From Strongylocentrotus purpuratus (taxonomy: Eukaryota > Echinodermata > Echinoidea > Camarodonta > Strongylocentrotidae), in assembly GCF_000002235.5 (NCBI RefSeq), contig NW_022145612.1, forward strand, positions 20,623,647 to 20,687,646: a DNA stretch of 64,000 nucleotides, read 5' to 3'. The translations under genes were made by a program, and so were the position numbers. This document shows positions 24,718 to 36,850 of this stretch, in pieces. A model generated the notes under the pieces. The model saw only the letters and a program-made list of their open reading frames with translations. It did no database searches and had not been told where the DNA came from. Numbering within the stretch: position 1 is the first letter of the stretch; each line of letters begins with the position of its first letter.

Positions 24718-25035
24718 TAATGTAAGGGTGATCATGAGTTGTTCTGAATATAAATGAGAACTAAACGATAGAACCATGGGAAGTTGAAATAGAATGGAAA
24801 GGTAGCACATGAGGTGGAAATGGAATGGAAGAAACAAGGTGTGGCCATAGCAATGAGAGTGATGTGTGAAGGTGGAGAGGGGAGAGGAGAATGGAGGTCA
24901 TGAGTTGAAGTGTAAAGATACAAAACATAGAGTATGTATATCAAATGGAAAGTAAATATCAAATGCTACCAAATATATCTGTTACAGGCCTAACAAATCT
25001 GTTACAAGCCTAACATCACTGTTTACGAGACTGCT

Positions 25036-25226
25036 TAAAGACCGTCAATACTACTGGGTCAGAAGGGATTAGACAACACAGCGAGGTCACTGACATCTAT
25101 CTCATTAACTCAGCTCTCAACTAACGTAAGAAAAAGAGGATCATGGGGGACCAACAGGCACCGATTGGGAAGTTTTCTATACAGAGGGAGCAAGTAGCTA
25201 CAAGTAGGACAGTGTGGCTTTAAAAG
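25036..25226 (+). mobile_element. ~190-bp TTAA-flanked MITE, copy d
   Basis: Direct copy of the family at 11271 (GGGATTAGACAACAC, AGGATCATGGGGGACC, GAGGGAGCAAGTAGCTAC), ending GTGTGGCTTTAAAA; more diverged than the others. Confidence 0.75.
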
Positions 25227-27430
25227 AGATTCGGCATTCGGGCTCTCATTATACCTCATTTGCATACGGACTGCAGACTGACTGGAAAGACGGGGACAGG
25301 GTGTCCAGGGGTCGTACCTCACACAAGCTGTGGTTTCTATATAGCCACATTTAGGTGTGGACATTTTGTTGCTACATGTAGTAGATAAATTATGCGAACT
25401 TATATTTTAATAATAAATAACGATTATCTAATACACGCCTCTCATTTTAGCCGAATGACTGATCTAAATGAACACGTTCCTGATAAGTCACTTATTTTCT
25501 AGTATATTTACAGTTCCTTGTTTGTTTTCAAGTGTGATAGATAGATAAACAAGAATTTTGTCCGCATCAGCAGTAAATCCGCAGTGTTTGCAACGAGTCA
25601 ACGACCATGCATTGGGTTCATGAATATTCATAACATACACTGTACAGCAATCGATTATTGAAAACTCTACTTTTTTCATCATTAATTCAAAATGTACAAG
25701 TCCTTATTGCAGTTCTTACGAATCTAAACTCATCAAAATTAATTGTTATTTTATACTTTCCGTCATCACAACTCTTCTACTAATTTCATGAACTGCAGAC
25801 TGTGGATTATGACAAAATAATCTCGACATGTTGTAACCGTGAATCAACTTCATACCATGGACTTGGGATACATAACTGTTATTCCTGAACCACAAATTTG
25901 GCGGTTAAAGGTCATGTAGCGTTGCACTCCGGCGCCGGGTCATGCCTTGGCAAAAGGATGAGTAATACCGTAGTTTCTCAACTGGTACTCGCCCACATTT
26001 CGTACATGGCTGGGTAAGCCTGTCAAGAAACGTTTGTGAGTAGGCCAACCGACCGAGAACGCGCAAACTTCTCCTACATTATGTCAAAGGAATTCAGCTC
26101 GCTATATGTAACCTTCTCGACCGTCTTTTTGATACTTTGCATCACTGTAGATTTTACTTTATGAGAATCGAAAAGTTAAGAAACATAGAAATCGTTTTAT
26201 ATATTTGTGTTGATTTTGAAAAAGTTCCGATTCGGCAATCCCGGTAGAGACCCCTATGTAGGCCTACTGGAATTATTTTCCAGTATACGGATCTTTGATT
26301 TTCAAGTTTGATTAAAAAAAAAATTGTCTTCGTCCTCATCGCAAATAGCCTTTTTCGCCCTTCGCGCAAATGCCCATGTTATGAGGGGGGGGGGGGGGGT
26401 AAACTCGAACTCTGCTTTTAGAAGCCATACACCGTCATACGTTTTGTGTAATGCTCTTCGAAATCCAACCTATTTTTGAAATAGATTTACTGCCATTTCG
26501 ACCGCTTTCGTTACCCTTTTGATAGTCAAACCCGGAGCTACAGAAGTAATCTTTGCTTTGTGCAGGTATTTCATTGCAATTACGGCTGACGGAGCTACTT
26601 TTTTTCAGCAACTGAACTCAAGACGTTAGGTATAGACGGGTATCTTTCTGTTTTCAAGCTGAATCGTACTCTTTCTTGATTGGGAAGGTCTTTGATCAAT
26701 GTCGGTTATCTACAAATGGCATTGTTTAAAGAAGACTTGTTTCTTTGAATTATAAAGTAACCGATTAATGTGTATTAATTGCTATAATTGCCAGCTATAT
26801 TAACGCTCTTTTTAATTGATTGGAAACGTTCCTATCAGAAAGCATTTTCATCGTTCAAAGAAAACTTTTTTCATTGAAAACAAAATAATCATGCGCATGA
26901 TTGCTATATTGTCAGTCGACTATTTCTTGATTGTCTTATATTTTGTCTCACTTGGCATTATTGAGGCTCTGATTACATGATTGTTAACTAATGTAAAAAT
27001 CTACACATTTTGTGAGATTATCACATCTTACTAATGCCTAAAAATTAACATGGAGCACATACTTCTTTTTTTTATGTTTAAATGTTTAAATGGTGCATTG
27101 CTTCTCAAATTATTGTGTGAAAAAACATATGTTCAGGACGTACTTTTTGAAATGATAAACATGTACTTTTTGTTTTTTCTGTTTAGTTCTTTTCATATCA
27201 TTGTCTAGTTCTACACTTTTATCCTCTATCTCGTATCACTTGTGAATTAGCATTTCCCCTTAAATCTCTTAATCTTCTATCTCTATTTTATTTTGTCAGC
27301 ATGTGCAAACTCACCTACTATTTTTTTCCTGCAAGTTCCGCAAATCTCACACCATTCATTTTTCCCCTTTCCATAGGGATCCTTTATCAAATAACAGTGG
27401 CGTAGACAGGTTCATACACCTGGGTGATGA

Positions 27431-27851
27431 CTCAGGGGCGGATCTAGCTTTTTGCTTTTTGCTTTTTTGACCAAAATAATCGAGCCTATTTTTTGGGGGG
27501 TGTTTTTTTGAACCCCGTAAGTGATGTTTTCCTGGCATCTATTCACACAATGGAGACCACAAAAAGCAGTGCATGATAACGTCTTTTTAAATCAAGTAAC
27601 AGTTAAATACACAGTTTTATATCCAGAGTTATCATGTGTTTGGTTATAAGTTACCAGATGAGTTGAATATCTTCTCACAATATTTGCACTTGAAAGGGTT
27701 TCTCTCCAGCGTGCGTTCTTTTTTCTTTCTTTTTTTTTCTTTTTTTTCTTCTTCTTTTTCCCCCTTTTTTTCCCTTTGTTTTTTGGGCCGCCCAAGGGGG
27801 GGGGGGGGTTTAAACCCCCTAAACCCCCCCCCCCCCCGTAGATCCGCGCCT
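27431..27851. mobile_element. Nested CAGGGGCGGATC-type element
   Basis: Starts CAGGGGCGGATCTAG and ends TAGATCCGCGCCTG (an imperfect TIR), with G and C runs near its right end (27797-27838). No target duplication was visible. The ends resemble those of the 62225-62321 insert. Confidence 0.6.
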
Positions 27852-27857
27852 GTTTAA

Positions 27858-27898
27858 TCTTGTGGTTATCTTGTGGTTTCCAAACCACAAGATAACCC
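27858..27898. repeat. Short perfect hairpin
   Basis: GGTTATCTTGTGGTTT is followed after two bases by its exact complement AAACCACAAGATAACC. Confidence 0.9.
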
Positions 27899-28175
27899 CA
27901 AAATAACCACATAAATAATTTTTTACCGTCTGAATTGGCTTAATAACAATAAACACAATTACAATAATGATGAGGATTATTATTATCATCATCATAATTG
28001 TTATTATTATTAATATTACAATTGTTATCATTATTATTATTACTATTATTATCATCATTATGACTTATTAAGTAAGCAAATATCATTCCCCAAAACCTGG
28101 GGGGATGATTGTACATGCCATCCCCCCCCCCCCACCTTGTGAGGTGGGGGGGGGGATGCATCACCCTCATCCCCC

Positions 28176-28371
28176 TAGCCTATAATCTAGGCGGAGTGCC
28201 GAGCTTTTTTCTTTGCTGCTAGACTAACTTTAAGCAGAACGTCTGATACGGCGAGACTACGAACCGTGAGCCGCGACTCACGGTTCGTAGTCTCGCCGTA
28301 TCAGACGTTCTGCTTAAAGTTAGTCTAGCAGCAAAGAAAAAAGCTCGGCACTCCGCCTAGATTATAGGCTA
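28176..28371. repeat. 196-bp near-perfect palindrome without spacer
   Basis: Two 98-nt arms meet at position 28273/28274 with no loop. The only mismatch I find is C28271 opposite A28276. Outermost bases are TAGCCTATAATCTAGGCGGA and its complement; innermost are ACCGTGAG and CTCACGGT. It lies at the right end of the hAT-like element 27395-28398 and encodes nothing obvious. Confidence 0.95.
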
Positions 28372-28559
28372 TCATCAGCCCCGTTGTCTACGCCCCTGTC
28401 AAATAATATCGTTCACATTATTATGTACACAAGAATTGATTTTTACATGCAGAATTTCAAAATAATATTCTTGGCCATTCAAAATATGATAAGAAAATAC
28501 ATTTATAGATATCAGTTGCAAATTGAAGTTCACTTTTTTTTTTAATATCACAGATTTAG

Positions 28560-29150
28560 TTGTCAAAATGATTTTAGAAGAAATAAACAATCAGAAACAT
28601 CTTGCAGAAAGTAACCACTTTTTCATAAATTTCTTTTCTTTCAGATTTGTTTTACATACTTTTCCCATGTCAAAATAACACTTTATCGCTGATATTATGT
28701 GTTCAAAAACTCGCACACTCTGTTTTCATTCGGCTGCAAAAATTTCTTTCCTGACTATAAACATAATACAGTTAAGGGTACTGTTATTATTACTGTGAAA
28801 CCCAAACAACTTATTTTGATTTCTAAACTTAATAAGAACATTATTACGGGACAACCAATACTCAAGTTTAGACCATATTACCTTTGTATGAATACAGTAA
28901 CAAAATATATGTATAATCGTTTCTACACTGTTATTACAGAATGTAGACCTACATAAGTTATCTGTAACTGATTTAAATCTTAACAAAGCATCTTTCATAT
29001 AAAGAATTCTATTCAGTATCTTGAACTAAAACCACCTCATGTAAACATCAACAATTGAATTTAAGGGAAGAAGATAATACGAACTCCATACAATATTGTC
29101 AAGGTCAAACTCCTGTTGCCACTTACGTTGAAAATCAAAATAATAAAATA
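28560..29150 (-). pseudogene. 5'-truncated LINE ORF2 C-terminal fragment
   Basis: The minus strand from about 29140 reads KWQQEFDLDNIVW, then FKILNRILYMKDALLRF, then SVETIIHIFCYCIHTKVIWS. This is the same region as the C-terminal Cys/His end of the 2020-5025 LINE (MVHFFYSCNVTKLIWSRL). A stop interrupts it (MRWF*FKILN), and the first Cys pair is degraded. It is a remnant of an L1/Tx1-type element. Confidence 0.75.
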
Positions 29151-29477
29151 GACACATACACAAAACGGTGGTGTCTATTATGTGTACATGTATACATTTG
29201 GATGTATTTGCCTTGACATAAATATGTTAAACTTGAGATTCGGCTAACTGATTCTGAGAGGAAAACTCTCAGAGTCAGAGTATATCTGACAACACGACGG
29301 AGACATATCTCACACGGTGTCACGCTGCTCGCTATTCTGTATTTCTGTAAGTTGACAAAAATCGGCGAGGTTGCATGACCTAAACTCGGACGGGCGTGGG
29401 CTTCTTATATAGGTGACTTGGCTGTGGTTGTACATTTTCTTTTTGTTGTCTGCTGGAGCTCGGATCGGAGTCTTGGG

Positions 29478-30090
29478 TAGCCTCTTGTCGATGCCCTCGC
29501 GCTGTTGGAGTCTCTAAATTCTGACGAGCGAAGCGAGTCAGAGAAACCGAGGCGCTTGCGCTGAGGGCCTCTTGACAAGTGATCTGAATTATATATTCAT
29601 GAGACCCGATTTCCTACTGAATTATGCATGTCTAGACCGCAGCGATCGTGTGTGTGTACGTGTGTGTTCGGGATTGCCCAGCTAGGCTAGTCTGCAAGCA
29701 CAGACCCTAACTTGACACTTTATCAAAAAATCATTGTGCCTTGAGAGAAGCCTAGCCCAGCTATCTACTGGTACCTACTGGTTGTACCAATATAGGTCAG
29801 GAGCAGCTATAGTACGTGGCATATGGTAGTCTTATAGTGCACACTCTCTTTTACGACTGACCAGGGTTTGTGCTTGCAGACTACAACTAGGCGGCCAGTC
29901 TCGCTCTAACCAGGGACTTGTTAATTCACCGAACTCTGCTGGGTCGGAATATTCGCCAAACAAAGTAAAACATAAGAAATTCAGATCACTTGTCAAGAGG
30001 CCCTCCGCGCAAGCGCCTCGGTTTCTCTGACTCGCTACGCTCGTCAGAATTTAGAGACTACAACAGCGCGAGGGCATTGACAAGAGGCTA
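29478..30090. mobile_element. 613-bp foldback element with 113-bp TIRs and 9-bp target duplication
   Basis: The left arm 29478-29590 (TAGCCTCTTGTCGATGCCCT...) pairs with the right arm 29978-30090 (...AGGGCATTGACAAGAGGCTA), with few mismatches. AGTCTTGGG flanks both sides (29469-29477 and 30091-30099). A 9-bp target duplication with long TIRs fits a non-autonomous Mutator-like (MULE) element. The ~390-bp centre contains a second inverted pair (CTAGTCTGCAAGCACAGACC near 29681 and its complement near 29865). No ORF of note. Confidence 0.9.
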
Positions 30091-30152
30091 AGTCTTGGGC
30101 TGTACATTGAAGGGTGTTTGTCTGTCATCACGATAGGGTCGTCCATGACTAT

Positions 30153-30870
30153 GTATGTGTGCGCTCGAGCGTACCCCCAGCGCATTTGACGGCCAAAGGT
30201 CGATCTCTGCATTGTGAATGAGGATCAGCGTTTTGCGTATTTTCAGTTTGTGGGATAAAAAGTATGTTTACAAAAATCATCATGCATTGGGTTAATGAAT
30301 ATTCATAACATATTACTACCGGCAGTCAGTTATAGAAAATGTAACTTTTTTTCACCATGAATTCGTCATGTACCCGTTCATATTGTAGTCCTCCCAAATA
30401 AAAAAAATCACCAATATTTACAGGTTCTGTTAGAGTTTTCGTTATCACAACCTTCTTCAAATCACATGAACTGTAGTCTATACATTTTGAGACGAAGAAA
30501 AATTATCGACATTTTGTAACCATTAATTTACTTTGTATCACGAACTTGGGGTACATAAATATTTCTTCGGTGCATTGTGTTCGGCGGTTACAGGCAACGT
30601 AGTGCTGGTTCCGGGTCATATTCAACAAAGAGATTATTGGGTCGCTTCATGGAACTTCCAATTCTTAACTGTATTCATTTGGATGGATGGATACTGTCTT
30701 GGTCACACATGCCGGATTGGCACAGCTGTTAGACAAATTGCCTATAGGCCACAGGCAGGGTAACCTCAACCCGGGGGATATGTCACCACGCTACATTGTG
30801 TCACGACCGTCTTTTTGATACGTACATCACGTTCAATCCGGCCAACATCGTTGAATTTTTATGAAGATCA
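30153..30870 (+). repeat. Member of the ~650-bp dispersed repeat family
   Basis: Shares GTGTGCGCTCGAGCGTA, CCAGCGC.TTTGACGG, TGAATATTCATAACATATTA and CGACCGTCTTTTTGATACG with the copy at 36190-36850, and its second half with 16400-17040 and 25430-26150. Confidence 0.7.
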
Positions 30871-31184
30871 AGAAGTCGAGAAATCTGTCGGTAAACTTTA
30901 ATTTTGAAAAAAGATAACGATCGGGCAACCCCTGTATTCTTTTATACTAAGCACAAGACCAAATATGCCTGTCTTAGTAAAGCTAACAATAAAGTTATTG
31001 TAATTTGTGGAACTCATTAAAAACCAATTGTCAGGTAACCGAATACTGAGTTTAAACTCGCGCAAATATTACAAAATAGAAAATAAGAAATAGCAAACCA
31101 TTACTATTTCTTATTTTCGTATAAGTAACAACCCAGGAATGACCTTGATAAAAGCAAACGCAAAGGATTGACGTGTGTATAATA

Positions 31185-31763
31185 CAGTGCGTCCCAGAAA
31201 AAACGAAACCGAGAATTATCGATGTTTTATCTTAACTTAATCACAATTATAATTGATAAAGGACACATGTTTGTAATGCTTAGATCCTCCTCTTTCATTT
31301 GATGCAACTCGTAGACGGAAGACTTCATGCATGGCTGATTGTCAACGAAACGGAGTTAAGTCTTCTGTCAATGCTGCTTGTTGCTACGGCAGGGAGCCAG
31401 TGAAAACGAATTCGTTTGATAAAATTATGGAAATGCAAGCACTACTTTAAACAAACAGAACTTTGTCATTCCTTGCTCATTTTTCATGATTGAGGTGTCA
31501 TAATATGAAAGGGCAGAAACTTAACTTTCTAGAAATTTGATTTTCTCTTTGAAATTCAGATATCGTCCGCCAAATGACTTTTTGTTTTACTCTCTTCATA
31601 TTCATTTTTATCACTCATGCATGAAATATGCATCATGAGTTGCATCAAATGAAAGAGGAGGATCTAAGCTTTCCAAATATGTGTCATTTATGAATTATAA
31701 ATGTGACTAAGTTATGATAAAACATCGATAGTTCTCGGTTTCGTTTTTTTCTGGGACGCACTG
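31185..31763. mobile_element. Tc1/mariner-like MITE with ~130-bp TIRs (copy 1)
   Basis: 579 bp, starting CAGTGCGTCCCAGAAAAAAC and ending with its complement (CTGGGACGCACTG), flanked by TA on both sides (31183-31184 and 31764-31765). The inverted arms extend through the CGATGTTTTATC and AGATCCTCCTCTTTCATTTG blocks. No transposase is encoded. The TA duplication and CAGTG-type end fit Tc1/mariner. Confidence 0.88.
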
Positions 31764-32438
31764 TATATGCAACAATTTGTTTGTCTTTTACTGTACGTCC
31801 AAGACGTAAAAATCAAGAAAATTGACGATTACCTATGCAACGATTTTATTTTTTTTTAAATATTTTTTTTTGGTCTTTTACGTCCGAGACGTGAATATCA
31901 AAACAAATTGTTTGGTATTTTTTTCTTTTTGCTGTACTTAAAGGTAATGCAAAGGTTTGGGAAATTGTGGAAATTGAATGAATAGTAAGTCTTTGAAATG
32001 TTGATATATTCGGATGCCCCTGTGGATGTACCATAATCATTTGAAAACTTAGCCCCTAAAACACTTCTACTTTCGAGAAATTGAAAATAACAAAATTACC
32101 GATGCTCCCGGTAAATTTCAAATATTCCAAATATCGCCTAAAAGGCCATTTGATGACAGCTGCAAACCTGAAAATCTCAGAATATGCAGTTCTGATATAA
32201 TTTCCAAACGGGAATAGCAAATCGGTCGATTGTAGTCTAGAAACATTGTTTTAAAGCTAAAGTAATATCAGTCTTGAGAGGGAACTATGCACATAAAGAG
32301 TTTATTAATTACAATTTCATCACTTCAGACTCGATTTCAACAGTGACAAGGATCATTGAATATTGTAAAATCGCCTATGTTTCCAAAATGTTCATTTGAA
32401 ACAAATTCATGATCCCTTATCAAAACTTTGTATTACCT

Positions 32439-33309
32439 TTAAAGCTACTATGTCCCATTTGCAGCTAACACCAAGTTCTGCAGAACTTTGCAGGAATTAT
32501 GAATATGTCACGTACAGGCGCGTACGCAAGATTTTTTCGAGGGGGGGTTTTAAAATTTGTAAATCACGCCGAAAATTTCGCAACGACTCAGCCAGCCGCT
32601 GAATAAGATGGGGGGGGGGGGGGGGGGAGGGGGTAAGAGCACTTTTTTTGTGTGTGTCCCAAAATTTGGCCGATCGATATTTCGTTTCGTTGGGGGGGGG
32701 GGGTAAGGTCAGCTTTTTGGGGTCACCCATTACCACAATTTTTTTTTTTTTTTTTAAATTAAAAAAATTCAAAGGGGGGTTCCTACAAAACACACAAAAC
32801 AAAAGTAAAAGGGGAGGTTCAACCCCCAACCCCCCCCCCCCCCCCTGCGTACGCGCCTAGTCACGTAATACTATGTCCTATCTGTGAAATTTAAACGTTA
32901 GCAGTGTCCTATTATTCAAATTATGCAAGGAAACCCGTTTACTTTCTAAATTTCACTGTCGGACGCTGTTGACTGACTGACTGACTTCTTTTTTTTCTTT
33001 GGTAATAACATACATAAAATAAGCTGTAAAGGGTACATGATCATTTGTACTCATCAATAACCTACTTCTTGTAATGGCCAAAATTAAGCTGATTGAATCT
33101 TTGCACCGCACAAAACGTTTGACCATTCGGTGCAACTAATGCTAGTTAGTTTTCCACTAAAAGACATTTCAAGCCCTTTCGTTTTGAGGGAAGTTCTAAA
33201 TTAGTATTATCTTACAAATGTCGTTAGAAATTAACCTTTTTATTTGTTTGGCCTGCAATTTAATCTTTTTATTTGTTTGGCCTGCAAATGGGACAAAGTA
33301 TACCTTTAA
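32439..33309. mobile_element. ~870-bp TIR element, copy 1
   Basis: The left end (TTTAAAG..TACTATGTCCCATTTGCAGC) and the right end (CTGCAAATGGGACAAAGTATACCTTTAA) are inverted. A second copy is at 62140-62789. A 28-bp internal duplication (TTTTTATTTGTTTGGCCTGCAA at 33236-33288) lies near the right end. It carries a nested hAT-like insert at 32515-32859. No transposase; superfamily uncertain. Confidence 0.8.
32515..32859. mobile_element. Nested hAT-like G/C-run element
   Basis: Starts CAGGCGCGTACGCAAG and ends CTGCGTACGCGCCTAG (inverted ends), flanked by the perfect 8-bp repeat GTCACGTA (32507-32514 and 32860-32867). The copy of the host element at 62 kb lacks it at this position, so insertion came after that element spread. 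Confidence 0.88.
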
Positions 33310-34932
33310 CGGCCCTGACCTGATGCCACCTATATGCCACAATTTTGTTTTCTTTTACGTCAAAGACGTAAACGTAATTTTTTTTGTTTAATTAAAAAAA
33401 AGGGACACGCGTGGTTCATGCAGATTCATTACGAGATATCTTACAAATTCATTTTATCATTGATGTGGATGGTGTCCGGCCGGGATGACTCCCGCAAACC
33501 CATGTATGGAGTTTGTCATGCTCATAGTGTCAAGGTATTTAATACGGCCCCTTTTAGTTTTAATTTTAAAACATCACGTAATGATCTCGGGTGTCTTAAT
33601 TCTGCTCCTTATCGATAATATAACTCCAAACACTATACATTATATATTCGCGCTCTCTAATAAAGGGATGGGATATGAAAGGATATTCATCAATTAAATT
33701 CTGATCTAGTCAATCAGAGAGATCGATGAGTTCAGCGCCCTTTCCCTGATTTGTCTAATACATATCGAAGAGGGCGTAACACATCTTTTGGCTCGATTAT
33801 GTTTGGGCTTTGGGTATTCCCCACCGTCAAGGAGCAACATTATTTTTGTTCAGTTGACATAATTATTCATTTAAAGGCTATGAATATGTATGAAATTCAA
33901 TTACATTTTCATTTATGTTGATGTAGAAAAATGAATCTGTCTGATCGTTGTTCAATCTACCACACACGATCAAAAAGGATTTTAAAATCAATTACAAACG
34001 AAGTTTTTGTCTTGTTCTACAATTCCTTTGAGAGAGAATGCGAGAAATGAACTCTGTCTGACTACATGAGTGCGATAGACATTTACTAACCATAAATATT
34101 GTGATAAAACGCGTATAATAATTTAAGTACCAAATTTACCCCCCTGGTCTGTAGCAGAAGCATGTCTCTTGTTCCCAACACGGTATGAGGTTTCCCTCCA
34201 GGGGAACTGCTTCCGTGCTGGCGGCTGAGAGCAGAACCCCTTTTGCTCGTCTTATCATTCCTGTTGTTATAATTTTATATTTTTGTAACATTATAACTAT
34301 TTCGTTTTTAAATTTCATTATCATTATCATAATTATTCTTTATAGTATTTTATTTTTAGTTTATAATTACCACTATTGCTATCATTTTAATACGACTACA
34401 TTACTACTACTACACTATTGTTATTATCATTAATTCTTCGAAATAATCTCAACCAAATACTGACTGCGTATCTATTTCAACATTTGCACATTTATTTGTA
34501 TTGTCCTTCATCCACGCATAAACAGATACACAATATCTGAAAGCTGATCACGATTTAATTAAGTAGAACTTTGCAAAACACTTTGGTATCTATTTTGCGA
34601 AGAAGACAAGATATTACAGTTTCCTCATTTAACCTAAGAATATTCTACTTCACTCTATGCGTGCTACCATTAAAGCCTTCACAATGCCATCGAGTAGCCT
34701 AACGTGCAATAACGTAAACTAAAACATTGGCCCCTTTTTTATCGATGAAGCAAATGAATAATGAATGTCATACGTTATACGGATCACAGAATCACCCATG
34801 TCAGGAATCTTCATGTTACGCCAATCTCATGCTCTTACGGTCTGGAAGTGCATCTTCATTGTATTCTCTGACTTTCTAATTCATCCTAACCTACCTGTAT
34901 CCTATTGTTTGCTTGTTTGTTAATCGGTGAAG

Positions 34933-35098
34933 CTGCAAGCAAACAACAGAAACGTTGGTCGCAACGTCTTACATCCAAGAGCATGGCTGGGACCCTCATC
35001 GAAAACTTCGAACAGCGTAAGAAACGAGAGGAGTTCGAAAACTTCATGAAAGACCTCAACGTCAACGAAGATGGCTCTGGGAAGTCCGGCGATCAGAA
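34933..35098 (+). pseudogene. Duplicate of gene 1 exon 11
   Basis: Almost identical to 19415-19582 over its whole length (AASKQQKRWSQRLTSKSMAG to EDGSGK), with only a handful of substitutions and no stop. The acceptor is kept (GAAG). At the 3' end the GAAG|GTGAAT donor has become AGAAAGTGACT, so the original donor has lost a G and the exit phase would change. Confidence 0.85.
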
Positions 35099-35685
35099 AG
35101 TGACTACAATTTTATTTAATTTGTAATCCTGAGTTTTGTAAATTGTGAAAGGGCGCCAGGATCCCCCCAAATGCTGACAAGCACCCCAGAAAAGATGGGG
35201 AGGGGTATCAACAATTTTAGGTTCCTCGTGGATCGAAAAATTACACATCCGACCACATGCATGAATCGCTAGTTCGAACCGCCCTACATTTTCAATACTC
35301 TAGCTCGTCACTAGTTGTTAGATGTGATACTAGTATTCTCCTTTTAAGGTGGCCCAACATTTTTTCGCGAGTACACGGAGAATAGTCGAGACTCGAATGG
35401 AAGTATTGTGATTTGGTGTTGGTTCAATAATGAAGTCCAAACAGAAGTCTGATACGTGCTAAACCTCCTTTATCATTGAACGCATTTTCACACATGGATG
35501 AATTCATGAAAATATGAAAGAATGTATACAAGTAAATTACAAAGTTAACAGGGTGGTCTGTAGTTCCGAGAGTTCAGACCAACGTTTATCACTTTAGGTA
35601 TCATAAAGAGTCCGAGGGCTTGAAAGTTCTGAGATTTCAAGATTAATTAATGTTCATCTCTTTTCTAGGGTAAATATACACTATA

Positions 35686-36166
35686 CAGTGCGTCCCAGAA
35701 AAAACGAAACCGAGAATTATCGATGTTTTATCATAATTTAATCACGATTATAATTAATAAATGACACATATTTGTAAAGCTTAGATCCTCTTCTTTCATT
35801 ATTTTGATGCCACTCATGTGTGAATAAAATCCATTTGAAGAGAGGGAACCCAAAAGTCATTTGGTGGACGGTATCTGTATTTCAAAGAGAAAATCACATT
35901 TCTGGGAAAGTTTAGTTTTTGCCCTTTCACATGACACCTCAATCAAGAAAAATGAGCAAGGAATAACAAAGTTCTGTTTATTTAAAGTGATGCTTGCATT
36001 TCCATAATTTGATTTAAAAAGTTCCTTTTCACTGGCTGCCTGATGTAGCAACAAGCAGAATTGGCAATAGACAAACTCCGTTTCGTTGACAATCAGCCAT
36101 GCATGTAGTTTTTCGTTATACTAAAACATCAATAATTCTCGGTTCCGTTTTTTCTGGTACGCACTG
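35686..36166. mobile_element. Tc1/mariner-like MITE, copy 2 (opposite orientation)
   Basis: Starts CAGTGCGTCCCAGAAAAAAC and ends CTGGTACGCACTG. The interior matches 31185-31763 in reverse (AATGAGCAAGGAAT, CGTTTCGTTGACAATCAGCC). TA is present at the left but not the right, so one edge has mutated. About 100 bp shorter than copy 1. Confidence 0.85.
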
Positions 36167-36189
36167 CTCGGCCACAGAACTGAAAATAC

Positions 36190-36850
36190 TGGCGGCGTGT
36201 GCGCTCGAGCGTATTCCCCAGCGCGTTTGACGGTCGACGAGAATGTGGATCATATCAAGAAGTTGCTGGTAACTTCTTGATCATATCAGCTTTCTTCCTT
36301 TTTTCCGTTCATAGGTCATGGATCATGCATTATTCATAACATATTACTATCCGCAATCGATTATAGAAAATTCATCCTTTTTTCGCTATGAATTCATAAT
36401 GTACCCGTTTTCATTGTAGTCCTCACAGATCAAAACTCACGAAAATGAGCTTGTTAAAGTTTTCGTCATCAAAACTTTCTTCAAATTATATGAACTGTAG
36501 TCTATGAATTTTGAGAAGAAGAAAAAATATCGACATTTTGTAACCGTCCATTAACGTTGTATCATGAGCTTGGGGTACATATACATATTTTTAGTACATT
36601 ACAGCTGGCGGTTCATGGCAATGTAGTGGTGATATCCGGCGCCGGGTCACTTGTAACTGGAAGATGGGAACCGAGTGGTTTAAGCGAATTGATTTGAAAA
36701 CGGTGAACGCCGAGAATGTGCGTCTGCCCTTTGAGATAAATCAGGTTTGGTCAGACCAAAGGATAACATCCATCCAGCAGAAAGAGCTTGTCATTCTACA
36801 TTGCATCGAGATCGTCTTTTTGTCACAACACAATTTTTATGAGAATACAA
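36190..36850 (+). repeat. Member of the ~650-bp dispersed repeat family
   Basis: Shares the GTGTGCGCTCGAGCGTA, ATTCATAACATATTACTA, ATGAATTCATAATGTACCCG and TTGTAACCGTC.ATTAACG blocks with 30153-30870 and 16400-17040. Confidence 0.7.

Larger units (their letters stand above)
27395..28398. mobile_element. Composite hAT-like element with 8-bp target duplication
   Basis: The 1004-bp element starts CAGTGGCGTAGACAGG and ends with the complement of CAGGGGCGTAGACAAC. It is flanked by perfect 8-bp repeats TCAAATAA (27387-27394 and 28399-28406). It encodes no transposase. Inside are a second CAGGGGCGGATCTA-ended element (27431-27851), an ATT/ATC-rich tract (27950-28070), a small C/G hairpin (28117-28158) and a 196-bp palindrome (28176-28371). 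Confidence 0.85.

Noticed and set aside
27592..27912. Lys/Gly/Pro-rich ORFs over the hAT-like element
   Set aside because: Come from A/T and G/C homopolymer runs in a transposon.
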